Assembly: GCA_900472485.1 (NCBI GenBank)
Contig: UCII01000011.1
Location: forward strand, 248,001 to 312,000
Length of the DNA: 64,000 bases
Origin: Hyphomicrobiales bacterium
GTDB lineage: Bacteria > Pseudomonadota > Alphaproteobacteria > Rhizobiales > Rhizobiaceae
Direction of reading: 5' to 3'
Below the pieces are notes generated by a model. The model had not been told where the DNA came from, did no database searches, and saw nothing but the letters and a program-made list of their open reading frames with translations. The translations under genes and the position numbers were made by a program. This document shows positions 35,748 to 44,792 of this stretch, piece after piece. The stretch's first letter is position 1; each line of letters starts with the position of its first letter.

Positions 35748-35855
35748 ATGTGGGATTGGTTCCCTATAGTCTTCATTCTCTTCAAGGTTCTCGTGTTAGG
35801 CACGGGCATGTTCTTCGCCATCAAGTGGCATCACGATCAAGGGAAGCAGAAATAA
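35748..35855 (+). CDS. 35-residue membrane miniprotein
   Basis: A short frame starting MWDWFPIVFILFKVLVLGTG and ending with a helix-terminating KWHHDQGKQK tail. It has one clear transmembrane helix (about residues 6-25) with an aromatic N-terminus and a basic, His-containing cytoplasmic tail. TGGAAAT lies about 10 bases before the ATG. The codon pattern reads as coding. Similar one-helix proteins accompany respiratory complexes and transporters. No function can be assigned. Confidence 0.6.
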   Translation: MWDWFPIVFILFKVLVLGTGMFFAIKWHHDQGKQK

Positions 35856-36149
35856 CGAAACCGGCGGACCCCAAGCGCCCGCCGAACACACCCTTGACGC
35901 CTCAGATTAAAGCGAAAATCTCGGCGCTCGATACCGGATATCAACCCTTCGGCATCGCTGCGCCAATGCCGCACTGCACATTTCGCCAAATAAGTCACCC
36001 TTCAAGTCAAAAAAGTATCAGTCGAGCGTACAAGGCGTAGTAGCGGCAGGCGCTTATGAGGGGTAGGTTTACCACATAGAAGACGTGATGGCCTCTGGGA
36101 GGAGGCGCCGCAACCGTTGCAGTGCGGACGGATGAAAGGAGGCTTGCCG
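35856..36149. other. Intergenic region before the ribitol-locus regulator
   Basis: About 290 bp with no convincing gene, repeat or hairpin. It should contain the promoter of the AraC-type regulator. Confidence 0.4.
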
Positions 36150-37034
36150 ATGAACCCGGATTTGGAAGTGGTCGCGATCGGCAGCGGAGAATCCTTCAAA
36201 GCGTGGGAACACGGCTATCCCTACCGCACGGTTCGCTGGCATTTCCATCCCGAATATGAGATCCACCACGTCGTCGCGACGACGGGCCAATATTTCATCG
36301 GTGACTTCATTGGCGAGTTCGAGCCGGGCAATCTCGTGCTGACGGGACCGAACTTGCCCCATAACTGGGTAAGCGACGTGCCCGCCGGCGTTACCTTGCC
36401 GTTGCGCTGCCGCGTGCTGCAATTTTCCGAATCCTTCTTTGCCGATGCCAGCAAGGTTTTTCCGGAACTGTCGGCCTGTGTCGGCATCCTGGAGACGAGT
36501 CGCCGCGGTGCGCTCTTCGCGCCCGCGACAGCGTCGATCGTCGGCCCGATCCTTGGCGAACTGGTCGAAGCGTCAGGCATCCGCCGCATCGAACTTTTCA
36601 TGAATATTCTTGACGCGATGAGCCGGGCCGAAGGCACGCGCACGCTCGCCAGCGCCGGTTATCAGCCGGACCCATCCGGCTTCATGTCGGCGGGCGTCAA
36701 TCAAGCGCTGGCTTACATCAATGCGCACCTGACCGAGCCGTTCAGCGAATGCGATCTGGCCGAATTGACCGGCCAAAGCCCGAGCGCTTTTTCGCGCAGC
36801 TTCCGCCGCCATACCGGCATGGCGCTAGTGCAATATGTCAATCGGCTACGCATCAACTTCGCCTGCCATCTCTTGATGAGCAAGGCCGAGATGACGATCA
36901 CCGACATCTGCTTTGCGGCGGGCTTCAACAATATCTCGAACTTCAATCGGCGTTTTCTGGATCAGAAGGGCATGGCGCCCTCGCGGTTCAGATCGCTCTT
37001 GGCAGAGCACGCACGCGCGGTGGAGGCCGCCTAA
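36150..37034 (+). CDS. AraC family regulator of the ribitol locus
   Basis: A 294-residue regulator. The N-terminal cupin-type sensing domain has WHFHPEYEIHHVV and GPNLPHNW segments. The C-terminal double helix-turn-helix spans about residues 185-285 (CDLAELTGQSPSAFSRSFRR, then ITDICFAAGFNNISNFNRRF). ATG 36150 has AAAGGAGG 8 bases upstream. It precedes, on the same strand, the importer and catabolic genes for ribitol and is their likely activator. Confidence 0.87.
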   Translation: MNPDLEVVAIGSGESFKAWEHGYPYRTVRWHFHPEYEIHHVVATTGQYFIGDFIGEFEPGNLVLTGPNLPHNWVSDVPAGVTLPLRCRVLQFSESFFADASKVFPELSACVGILETSRRGALFAPATASIVGPILGELVEASGIRRIELFMNILDAMSRAEGTRTLASAGYQPDPSGFMSAGVNQALAYINAHLTEPFSECDLAELTGQSPSAFSRSFRRHTGMALVQYVNRLRINFACHLLMSKAEMTITDICFAAGFNNISNFNRRFLDQKGMAPSRFRSLLAEHARAVEAA

Positions 37035-37149
37035 CAAAAGGGAGGACAGGGAGGAGAGACAAAATTCAGGGCAGGCGAACGGGCAGGCATCTTTGCCGTC
37101 CGAAGGAGAAGGCTTGCCCAAAATTACCGCTGCGTCGGTCCGATGGCCG

Positions 37150-37171
37150 TTGTTTGCGGACAATCAAACAA
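37150..37171 (+). promoter_or_regulatory. Inverted repeat in the ribitol promoter
   Basis: TTGTTTG and CAAACAA arms, perfectly complementary, separated by 8 bp, centred about 78 bp upstream of the binding-protein start. Candidate operator for the AraC-type protein upstream or for a global regulator. Confidence 0.45.
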
Positions 37172-37238
37172 GAGCATCGCGTGCGGACAGCCGTGATGAT
37201 CGAGGGAAACCATTACCATTTGGAACGGAGAAATTCCA

Positions 37239-38324
37239 ATGAACCATTTCGCACTGAAAATCGCCGGCGCAGCCGTGCTCGCCGCCGGTCTTCTGGCCGG
37301 CACTTCCGCCTTCGCGCAATCCGCTAAGGTGACGGATGCGACCGTTGCCTTCCTGATGCCCGACCAGAGCTCCACTCGCTATGAAGAGCATGATTTTCCT
37401 GGCTTCCAGGCGGAAATGAAGAAGCTCTGCGCCGGCTGCAAGGTCATCTATCAAAACGCCAATGGCGACGCTTCGCGTCAGCAGCAGCAGTTCAATTCGG
37501 CGATCTCGCAGGGTGCGAAGGCAATCGTGCTCGACCCGGTGGATTCCACAGCCGCCGCTTCCTTGGTGAAGCTGGCGCAGAGTCAGGGTGTGAAGGTCAT
37601 CGCCTACGACCGCCCGATCCCGTCGGCGGCCGCCGACTATTATGTCTCCTTCAACAACGAAGAAATCGGCAAGATGATCGCCAAGTCGCTGGTCGATCAT
37701 CTGAAAGCCAAGGGCGTGAAGGCGGGTGATGGCGGCCTTCTTGAGATCAACGGCTCGCCAACGGATGCTGCCGCCGGCCTGATCAAGAAGGGCATCCATG
37801 CCGGTCTGGCCGACGGCGGCTATCCGGTGCTTGCGGAGTTCGACACGCCGGAATGGGCGCCGCCGAAGGCCCAGCAATGGGCGAGCGGCCAGATCACCCG
37901 CTTCGGCAAGAAGATCCTCGGCGTCGTTGCGGCCAATGACGGCACGGGCGGGGCAGCCGTCGCTGCCTTCAAGGCCGCCGGCTACGATCCGGTGCCGCCG
38001 GTCACTGGCAACGATGCGACCATCGCCGGCCTGCAGCTCATCATTTCCGGCGATCAGTACAACACCATCTCCAAGCCGAGCGAGATTGTTGCCGCCGCCG
38101 CCGCCAATGTCGCGATCGAACTGCTCTCTGGCGGGACGCCGAAAGCCGACACGAAGCTGTTCGACACGCCGACCAAGCTCTTCACGCCAGCCCTGGTCAC
38201 GCAAGAAAACCTGAAGGCTGAGATCATCGACAAGAGCGTCAACGGCAAGCCGATCCAGACACCGGACCAGCTCTGCAACGACCGTTATGCCGATGGCTGC
38301 AAGAAGCTCGGTATCGGCAGCTAA
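37239..38324 (+). CDS. Sugar/polyol ABC transporter substrate-binding protein (ribitol-type)
   Basis: A 361-residue periplasmic binding protein of the XylF/RbsB fold family. The signal peptide covers residues 1-26 (cleavage after TSAFA). Family segments are the QNANGDASRQQQQFNSAISQ region, VIAYDRPIPSA and GVVAANDGTGGAAV. It is the first gene of an importer whose ATPase and permease follow. The adjoining ribitol dehydrogenase gene argues that the ligand is ribitol or a related polyol. Confidence 0.88.
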   Translation: MNHFALKIAGAAVLAAGLLAGTSAFAQSAKVTDATVAFLMPDQSSTRYEEHDFPGFQAEMKKLCAGCKVIYQNANGDASRQQQQFNSAISQGAKAIVLDPVDSTAAASLVKLAQSQGVKVIAYDRPIPSAAADYYVSFNNEEIGKMIAKSLVDHLKAKGVKAGDGGLLEINGSPTDAAAGLIKKGIHAGLADGGYPVLAEFDTPEWAPPKAQQWASGQITRFGKKILGVVAANDGTGGAAVAAFKAAGYDPVPPVTGNDATIAGLQLIISGDQYNTISKPSEIVAAAAANVAIELLSGGTPKADTKLFDTPTKLFTPALVTQENLKAEIIDKSVNGKPIQTPDQLCNDRYADGCKKLGIGS

Positions 38325-38341
38325 GAGCTGCTCCTCCCAGT

Positions 38342-38365
38342 CTCCGGCCGCTTCGGCGGTCGGAG
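38342..38365 (+). other. Intercistronic stem-loop after the ribitol binding protein
   Basis: A 10-bp stem (CTCCGGCCGC / GCGGTCGGAG, one G-U pair) closed by a UUCG tetraloop, 17 bp after the stop. This very stable hairpin probably protects the binding-protein mRNA and limits read-through. Confidence 0.65.
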
Positions 38366-38410
38366 GCAAAACGAATCCGATAGCATTTCAACCCGAGAAG
38401 GTGGCTTGCC

Positions 38411-39232
38411 ATGAGTGACGCTTCCGATCACAGAGCCCCTGACGGCGAGCTGGTGCTCAGCCTCAAAGGGATCTCCAAACATTTCGGCGCCGTCTCGGCA
38501 CTGACGGATATCAACCTTGATGTTCACGCCGGTGAAGTCGTGGCGCTTGTCGGCGACAATGGCGCGGGCAAATCGACGCTCGTCAAGGTTCTGGCCGGCG
38601 TCCATCAGCCGAGTGCCGGCACGATCACATTCCGCGGCAAACAGGTGACGCTCAGCGATCCAGCAACGGCGCTCGATCTCGGCATTGCCACGGTGTTTCA
38701 GGATCTGGCGCTTTGCGAGAACCTCGATGTCGTCGCGAACATCTTTCTCGGCCGGGAGCTGAGCCCTTTGAAGCTCGACGAAACCGCCATGGAGGTTCGC
38801 GCCTGGACATTGCTCAACGAGCTTGCAGCGCGCATCCCAAGCGTGCGCATCCCGATAGCATCGCTTTCGGGCGGCCAGCGGCAGACGGTGGCGATCGCCC
38901 GCTCGCTGCTGCTCGAGCCGAAACTCATCATGCTAGACGAGCCGACCGCCGCCCTTGGCGTGGCACAAACCGCCGAGGTGCTGAACCTCATCGAGCGTGT
39001 CCGCGACAAGGGGCTCGGCGTCATCATGATCAGCCACAATATGGAGGATGTGCGCGCCGTCGCCGACCGTATCGTCGTGCTGCGCCTCGGCCGCAACAAC
39101 GGGATCTTCTATCCCGATACGTCAAATCAGGAACTCGTCAGCGCCATCACCGGAGCCACGGAAAACGCGGTGTCGCGGCGCGCTGTGCGCCGTCAGGCCC
39201 AACAGGAACACAGAGAAGGGGGCCAGCCATGA
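38411..39232 (+). CDS. Polyol ABC transporter ATP-binding protein
   Basis: A 273-residue single-domain sugar ABC ATPase of the FrcA type, not the usual double-domain RbsA type. Walker A is GDNGAGKST, the signature is SLSGGQRQTVAIARSLL, and Walker B is IMLDEPTAALG. The 3' end overlaps the permease start by 4 bp. Single-domain ATPases of this group are common in rhizobial CUT2 importers. Confidence 0.9.
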   Translation: MSDASDHRAPDGELVLSLKGISKHFGAVSALTDINLDVHAGEVVALVGDNGAGKSTLVKVLAGVHQPSAGTITFRGKQVTLSDPATALDLGIATVFQDLALCENLDVVANIFLGRELSPLKLDETAMEVRAWTLLNELAARIPSVRIPIASLSGGQRQTVAIARSLLLEPKLIMLDEPTAALGVAQTAEVLNLIERVRDKGLGVIMISHNMEDVRAVADRIVVLRLGRNNGIFYPDTSNQELVSAITGATENAVSRRAVRRQAQQEHREGGQP

Positions 39233-40479
39233 GCGAGAATGGCAAGCAATCCACCCTGCTGCTCGACCGCAGCGACGTCCGCGTCAACCATGATACCGGG
39301 CTTGGCGCGACCATTCGCTCCTCCATCGACAAGGTGCGTTCCGGCGATTTGGGCTCGCTGCCCGTCGTCGTCGGCCTCGTCATCATCTGGACGGTGTTCG
39401 GCACTCTCAACCCGACATTCCTTTCCAGCAACAACCTCGCCAACCTGCTGTTCGACGCCTCGACCGTCGGCATCATCTCGCTCGGCATCGTCTGCGTGCT
39501 GATGGTCGGCGAAATCGATCTTTCCGTCGGCTCGATCAGTGGCTTCGCTTCGGCCATGGTCGGCATGCTCTGGGTGAACGAGGGCTGGCCGGTGGCCTTG
39601 GCGATCCTGGCGGCGCTGGTTGTCGGCGGCGTGATTGGCGCCATCTATGCCGTGCTGTTCAACCGGTTGGGTATGCCGAGCTTCGTTGCCACATTGGCCG
39701 GCCTTCTCGCCGTGCTCGGCATGCAGCTCTATCTGCTCGGCGCCACCGGCTCGATTAATTTGCCCTATGGCTCGGCCATCGTGAATTTCGGCCAGCTTCT
39801 GGTGATCCCCCGTCCTCTTGCCTATGTCTTCGCGCTTATTCCGGGCGCGGTCATGCTGGTCAGCGGCTTGAGCGCCGTGCGGCGACGCAAGCAGGCAAAC
39901 CTTTCGGCACCGTCCATCGGCGGATTGCTGGCGAAGGCGGCTGTGATCACAGTGGCCTTGGAATTCGTCGCCTTCTATCTCAATCAGGATCGCGGCATTC
40001 CCTGGATGTTCGCCCTGTTCGTTGTGCTCGCCATCGTCATGAATTATGCGCTGACACGCACGCAATGGGGCCGGTCGATGTCTGCCGTCGGCGGCAATCG
40101 CGAAGCGGCGCGCCGCGCCGGCATCAATGTACGCAGGATCTATACCAGCGCCTTCATTCTCTGCGCGATGTTCGCAGCCCTTGGCGGTGTGCTCGCGGCA
40201 GCGCGTCTCGCCTCGGCCAGCCAGCAGGCAGGCACCGGCGATGTCAATCTGAATGCGATCGCGGCGGCCGTCATAGGCGGCACCAGTCTTTTCGGCGGCC
40301 GCGGCAGCGCCTATTCGGCCCTGCTCGGCATCATCGTCATCCAGTCGATCGCAAGCGGCCTCACCATGCTCGATCTGTCGTCGGCGCTTCGCTACATGAT
40401 CACAGGCGCAGTTCTTGCCATTGCCGTCATCGTCGACTCGCTCGCCCGTCGTTCCCGCGCCTCGCATGGGCGCGGCTGA
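39229..40479 (+). CDS. Polyol ABC transporter permease
   Basis: A 416-residue CUT2-family permease of the RbsC/XylH type with about ten membrane helices. The motif [19 protein letters not shown] is diagnostic, as is the C-terminal [23 protein letters not shown] 39229 overlaps the ATPase stop. It forms the membrane channel for the polyol importer. Confidence 0.9.
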   Translation: MSENGKQSTLLLDRSDVRVNHDTGLGATIRSSIDKVRSGDLGSLPVVVGLVIIWTVFGTLNPTFLSSNNLANLLFDASTVGIISLGIVCVLMVGEIDLSVGSISGFASAMVGMLWVNEGWPVALAILAALVVGGVIGAIYAVLFNRLGMPSFVATLAGLLAVLGMQLYLLGATGSINLPYGSAIVNFGQLLVIPRPLAYVFALIPGAVMLVSGLSAVRRRKQANLSAPSIGGLLAKAAVITVALEFVAFYLNQDRGIPWMFALFVVLAIVMNYALTRTQWGRSMSAVGGNREAARRAGINVRRIYTSAFILCAMFAALGGVLAAARLASASQQAGTGDVNLNAIAAAVIGGTSLFGGRGSAYSALLGIIVIQSIASGLTMLDLSSALRYMITGAVLAIAVIVDSLARRSRASHGRG

Positions 40480-40504
40480 TTTCTTCAAGAAGGTAAGGAT
40501 TGCT

Positions 40505-41233
40505 ATGAGACAGGATTTTGCCGGCAAGGTTGCCGCCGTCACCGGGGCTGCCTCTGGAATTGGCCTCGAATGCGCCAAATCGCTATTGAACGAGGGCGCC
40601 AGCGTCGCCCTCGTCGACCGGGCCGAGGACAGCCTGAAAAGCCTTTGCGCCGAACTGGGGCCGAACGCTCATCCCGTTGTTGTCGATCTTCTGAAGCCGG
40701 AGAGCGTGGCGACCATGTTGCCGCAGATTCTCGATAAGTTTGGCAAGCTCGATATCTTCCATGCCAATGCCGGCGCCTATATCGGCGGAGAGGTCGCGGA
40801 AGGCGATCCCGATGCCTGGGACCGGATGCTGGATCTGAATATCAACGCGGCCTTCCGTTCGGTCCGCATGGTGCTGCCGCACATGATCGAGCGCAAGACG
40901 GGCGATATCATCATGACCAGCTCGATCGCCGGCCTGGTGCCGGTGGTCTGGGAGCCGATCTACACGGCTTCCAAGCATGCCGTTCAGGCGTTCACGCATA
41001 CGGTGCGGCGTCAGGTTGCCAAGCATGGCATCCGCGTCGGCGCCGTGGCGCCGGGGCCGGTGGTGACGGCGCTGATCAGCGATTGGCCGCAGGCAAAGCT
41101 CGACGAGGCGATCGCCGCGGGCGGTCTCATGGAGGCGACGGAAGTGGCGGAGGCGGTCGTCTTCATGCTATCCAGACCGCGTAATATCGTAATCCGGGAT
41201 CTGGTGATCCTGCCCTTGAGTACGGATCTCTGA
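40505..41233 (+). CDS. rbtD: Ribitol 2-dehydrogenase (SDR family)
   Basis: A 242-residue short-chain dehydrogenase that oxidises ribitol to D-ribulose with NAD. It has TGAASGIG (cofactor), NAG in [11 protein letters not shown], and the catalytic Ser-Tyr-Lys set (MTSSIAG, then YTASK). Long segments match Klebsiella ribitol dehydrogenase from memory, notably [22 protein letters not shown] and the C-terminal VILPLSTDL. This makes ribitol the best substrate call for the locus. It overlaps the kinase gene by one base. Confidence 0.85.
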   Translation: MRQDFAGKVAAVTGAASGIGLECAKSLLNEGASVALVDRAEDSLKSLCAELGPNAHPVVVDLLKPESVATMLPQILDKFGKLDIFHANAGAYIGGEVAEGDPDAWDRMLDLNINAAFRSVRMVLPHMIERKTGDIIMTSSIAGLVPVVWEPIYTASKHAVQAFTHTVRRQVAKHGIRVGAVAPGPVVTALISDWPQAKLDEAIAAGGLMEATEVAEAVVFMLSRPRNIVIRDLVILPLSTDL

Positions 41234-42864
41234 TGACGACACCTTATTTCATCGGCATCGATGTCGGCACCGGCAGCGCCCGGGCTGGAGTGTTCGATGC
41301 GCGTGGCCATCTGCTGGCTGCGGCGAAGCGGCCGATCACTATCTGGCACGAAGCCGGCAGCATCGTCGAGCAGTCGAGCGAGCAGATATGGAGAGCCGTC
41401 TGCGACAGCGTCAAAGAGGCTGTCGCAACGGCAAAGATAGCGGCCGATGACGTTTCGGGCATCGGCTTCGATGCAACCTGTTCACTGGTCGCAGTCAAGG
41501 CGGATGGTCGGCCCGTGGTTGTGGGACCATCGGGCGACGCCGATCGCAATATCATCGTCTGGATGGATCATCGCGCGACCGGCGAGGCCGCGGAGATCAA
41601 TGCCGGAAACCATGCCGTGCTGCGCTATGTCGGCCGCCGCATCTCGCCGGAGATGGAGACGCCGAAGCTGCTGTGGCTGAAGCGAAACCTGCCGCAATCC
41701 TTCGCCGCAACGGATCATTTCTTCGATCTCGCCGATTATCTGACCTGGCGCGCGACCGGCTCGCTGCAGAGATCGGTCTGCACGGTAACGTGCAAATGGA
41801 CCTATCTCGCCCATGAGAAGCGCTGGGACGCCCAATATTTCAAGGATATCGGCCTTGGTGAGCTGGCCGACGAAGGCTTTGTGCGGATCGGCACCGAGAT
41901 CGTCGAGCCGGGTACGGCTCTTGGCGACGGCTTGAACGAAACCGCCGCCCGTGATCTTGGCCTCGCCACTGGTACGCCGGTCGGCGCATCGCTGATCGAT
42001 GCCCATGCCGGCGGTGTCGGCACGCTTGGCGGGCAGGGGCCGGATGGTAAAGCCGATGTCAGGAACAGGCTCGCCTATATCTTCGGCACATCGGCCTGCT
42101 CGATGGCGTCGAGCGATGGAGCTGTCTTCGTCGATGGCGTTTGGGGACCCTATTATTCGGCCATGGTGCCAGGTCTCTGGCTGACTGAAGGCGGTCAATC
42201 TGCGGCAGGGGCGGCGATCGATCATCTCGTTACCCTGCATCCGGCATCCGGCGAAGCGCGTCAGAAGGCGGAGGCCGAGGGCTTGTCGCTGGTCGCCTGG
42301 CTGGATCGGCAAGCCATGAAAGCAAGCGGAAACGCGTCCGACGCCGTGAAGCTCGCGCAATCCATCCAAGTGGTTCCCGAATTTCTGGGCAACCGCTCAC
42401 CCTATGCCGACCCCGATGCGCGCGCCGTTATCTCCGGCCTGGGGCTGGAAACCGGCATCGACGATCTGATCGCTCTTTATGTCGCCGGCCTCTGCGGCAT
42501 CGGCTATGGCCTCAAGCAGCTGCTCGAAAAGCTGGCTCAGGACGACATCGCCTGCGACCTCATCATCGCGAGCGGCGGTGCTGCCCAAAGCGGCCTTGTG
42601 CGCCAGCTTCTGGCGGATACGACAGGCCGCCCGGTCGCTGTTGCGGATACGGAGGAGCCCGTTCTTCTCGGTGCGGCGATGCTCGGCGCCACGGCTGGCG
42701 GCCATTGTGGTTCGCTCTTGGAAGCCATGGCTACCATGTCACGATTGGCGAAACGATTCGAGCCGGCCGAAGGCGCCGTTAAAGCACTGCATGAGCGGCG
42801 CTACGAAGCCTTCGAGATGCTGCAATCGGCTGATCGCAGCATCCGGGCTTTGATGGCGCGATAA
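41233..42864 (+). CDS. FGGY-family pentulose kinase (D-ribulokinase)
   Basis: A 543-residue sugar kinase. N-terminal phosphate loop region GIDVGTGSARAGVFD, GIGFDATCSLVAV, and the FGGY domain motifs GTSACSMA and the C-terminal GGAAQSGLVRQLLAD. The length and motifs fit the FGGY/ribulokinase group that phosphorylates D-ribulose. With ribitol dehydrogenase it would yield D-ribulose 5-phosphate for the pentose phosphate pathway. The start ATG overlaps the previous stop (TGATG). Confidence 0.85.
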   Translation: MTTPYFIGIDVGTGSARAGVFDARGHLLAAAKRPITIWHEAGSIVEQSSEQIWRAVCDSVKEAVATAKIAADDVSGIGFDATCSLVAVKADGRPVVVGPSGDADRNIIVWMDHRATGEAAEINAGNHAVLRYVGRRISPEMETPKLLWLKRNLPQSFAATDHFFDLADYLTWRATGSLQRSVCTVTCKWTYLAHEKRWDAQYFKDIGLGELADEGFVRIGTEIVEPGTALGDGLNETAARDLGLATGTPVGASLIDAHAGGVGTLGGQGPDGKADVRNRLAYIFGTSACSMASSDGAVFVDGVWGPYYSAMVPGLWLTEGGQSAAGAAIDHLVTLHPASGEARQKAEAEGLSLVAWLDRQAMKASGNASDAVKLAQSIQVVPEFLGNRSPYADPDARAVISGLGLETGIDDLIALYVAGLCGIGYGLKQLLEKLAQDDIACDLIIASGGAAQSGLVRQLLADTTGRPVAVADTEEPVLLGAAMLGATAGGHCGSLLEAMATMSRLAKRFEPAEGAVKALHERRYEAFEMLQSADRSIRALMAR

Positions 42865-43036
42865 ACATGGCTGCACGGCCATCCCAGGCGCTCGCTGCCC
42901 CCTCCAACTCAAAGGGATTTATCGTCCTTATTCATAAGTCCATGCATGAACGGCTCTCTACCGTTCCATGAATCGTGAGCTAAATTAATTCCCACATTGT
43001 CGCGCCATCGCAGCCGACCTTAGGAAGGACATCATC

Positions 43037-43435
43037 ATGGACATCAAGAAGAACGGTACACAACCCTCTGCCAAAGGCCCCTCCGACTGGTTCACCGGTA
43101 CAGTCCGCATCGATCCGGTCTTTGCGGCTAATGATGCGCGGCGAGCGGCAGCCAGCAGCGTCACGTTTGAACCCGGCGCAAGAACTGCGTGGCATACCCA
43201 CCCGCGCGGCCAGACCTTGATTGTCACCGCGGGCTTGGGTCTCGTTCAGCGCGAAGGCGGCCCGGTCGAGGAGATCCGCCCCGGGGATATCGTCTGGTTC
43301 GAACCGGACGAGAAGCACTGGCACGGCGCTTCGCCGGCGACGGCCATGACCCATATCGCCATCCACGAACACCTCGACGGCAAGGTGGTGGATTGGCTGG
43401 AGCATGTGACGGACGAGCAATATCACGCGAGGTGA
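43037..43435 (+). CDS. Cupin domain protein, hydroxynitrile-lyase-like
   Basis: A 132-residue single cupin. Metal ligands are visible in [15 protein letters not shown] and in the second motif [17 protein letters not shown]. It resembles the bacterial cupins annotated as (R)-mandelonitrile lyase-like and carboxymuconolactone-type partners. The true substrate is unknown. It stands alone with a AGGA ribosome-binding site about 12 bases upstream. Confidence 0.75.
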   Translation: MDIKKNGTQPSAKGPSDWFTGTVRIDPVFAANDARRAAASSVTFEPGARTAWHTHPRGQTLIVTAGLGLVQREGGPVEEIRPGDIVWFEPDEKHWHGASPATAMTHIAIHEHLDGKVVDWLEHVTDEQYHAR

Positions 43436-43631
43436 AGGTCCACCCCGCGGTCGGGCCAGCACCGAGCGGAGCGCTCGCGAGCACTCAATTCTTGCCATGG
43501 CTTGGCCAAAAGTCGGCCGAACGAGGTCAATATGGACGGATCCCTGCCACTTCCAGGGCGCCGGCCTAACGATCGAATGCCCCGCGACGCAACAGACCTC
43601 GCGATGTCAGCAAGACGGATGGGGAAATATC

Positions 43632-43754
43632 ATGCTTCGGCTTGTGATTGGCGCGGCACTCGCGCTTGCAGCGCTTACCTGGTCCAATGCGCAGTGCATG
43701 CAGATGCCGACGGGCTTTTCCTTGCCGTCGAGCAGCGTATTTGCGGCCGATTAA
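43632..43754 (+). CDS. Possible small exported protein
   Basis: A 40-residue frame beginning MLRLVIGAALALAALTWSNA, which looks like a signal peptide, followed by a short tail (QCMQMPTGFSLPSSS). GGGGAAA lies just upstream. No domain is recognised. It could be a real secreted peptide or a chance frame. Confidence 0.35.
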   Translation: MLRLVIGAALALAALTWSNAQCMQMPTGFSLPSSSVFAAD

Positions 43755-43870
43755 ACCCGGCCGCTATTTGGCGGATGTCGCCATCGCGGCGGTGCTGGCC
43801 GTAGGCAGATAAGCATTCGGTTGTATGGCGGCGCTATCCTCGATCAACTGGCACGAATCGAGGATATCCC

Positions 43871-44791
43871 ATGACCTCTCCTGAGCATCCCATGCCGAGC
43901 GAAGCCGGCATATTGCAGTTCATGGAGATCTGCGATTCCTTCTATCCGCCGGATGCGGTAACGGCCTCCATCACGCAGCAGCGTGAATGGTATGACGCCT
44001 TATGCGCCCGTTTCGATCGTCCTTTGCCGGAGGGTATGCAGACCACGGATCGCTTGGTATCCGGAACGATTCCCGTCAGGCGGTACAAGCCCGCCACTAT
44101 CCGTACGGCAACGAACCTGCTCTATCTCCACGGCGGCGGTTTCGTCGTCGGTTCGCTAGAGAGCCATCATGCCATTTGTGCCGAGATTGCCGATCATGCC
44201 GGCGCTGAACTGATCTCGGTCGATTATCGGCTGGCGCCGGAACACCGCTGGCCGGCACAGACGGATGATTGTTTCAGCGTGCTCAAACAGCTGCTCGCTG
44301 AGAAGAAGTCGGTCGTGCTGATCGGCGATAGTGCCGGCGGCAATCTCGCGGCAGGGCTGGCGGTGCGGGCGAATGCCAAGGGGCTTTCGGGAATCGTCGG
44401 CCAGATCCTGATTTATCCCGCGCTTGGCGGCGATCTTATCTCCGGCTCCTATCAGGAAATGGCCGAGGCGCCGGGCCTGACGACGGCCGATGTCGCTTAT
44501 TACCGGACTATTCTGCAGGCGCCCGAAGGCGATCCTGTTTCCGGGCCGCTTGCCTTGTCATCCGTGACTGGCCTTCCGCCCGCCTTCATTACCGTGGCCC
44601 ACTATGATCCGCTGCGCGATGACGGCCGCAATTATGCGGCGCGCCTAGCGCAGGCCGGCGTCGAGGTGTGGTTCCGCGAGGAGCCGCAGATGGTGCATGC
44701 CTGGCTGCGGGCACGGCATATGAGCGAGGGCGCGCGCGCCGGCTTTGCCGCCATATGCGCGGCGGCACGCCGGTTTGCTGGCTCCCGCTGA
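43871..44791 (+). CDS. Alpha/beta hydrolase, HSL-type esterase
   Basis: A 306-residue carboxylesterase of the hormone-sensitive-lipase group. The oxyanion motif HGGGFVVGS, nucleophile elbow GDSAGGN (Ser), acid Asp in YDPLRDD and His in MVHAWLR are all visible. It is convergent with the CocE/NonD gene, with only one base between their ends. Both may act on imported esters or amides. Confidence 0.85.
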   Translation: MTSPEHPMPSEAGILQFMEICDSFYPPDAVTASITQQREWYDALCARFDRPLPEGMQTTDRLVSGTIPVRRYKPATIRTATNLLYLHGGGFVVGSLESHHAICAEIADHAGAELISVDYRLAPEHRWPAQTDDCFSVLKQLLAEKKSVVLIGDSAGGNLAAGLAVRANAKGLSGIVGQILIYPALGGDLISGSYQEMAEAPGLTTADVAYYRTILQAPEGDPVSGPLALSSVTGLPPAFITVAHYDPLRDDGRNYAARLAQAGVEVWFREEPQMVHAWLRARHMSEGARAGFAAICAAARRFAGSR

Positions 44792-44792
44792 C

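Noticed and set aside
35750..36040. 96-codon plus-strand frame overlapping the miniprotein
   Set aside because: In the alternative frame the composition is basic and disordered, while the 35-residue frame gives a clean membrane helix.
39193..40578. Open frame of 461 codons on the minus strand, rich in H, D and R
   Set aside because: Antisense to the permease gene; the composition reflects reverse-complemented membrane-helix codons.
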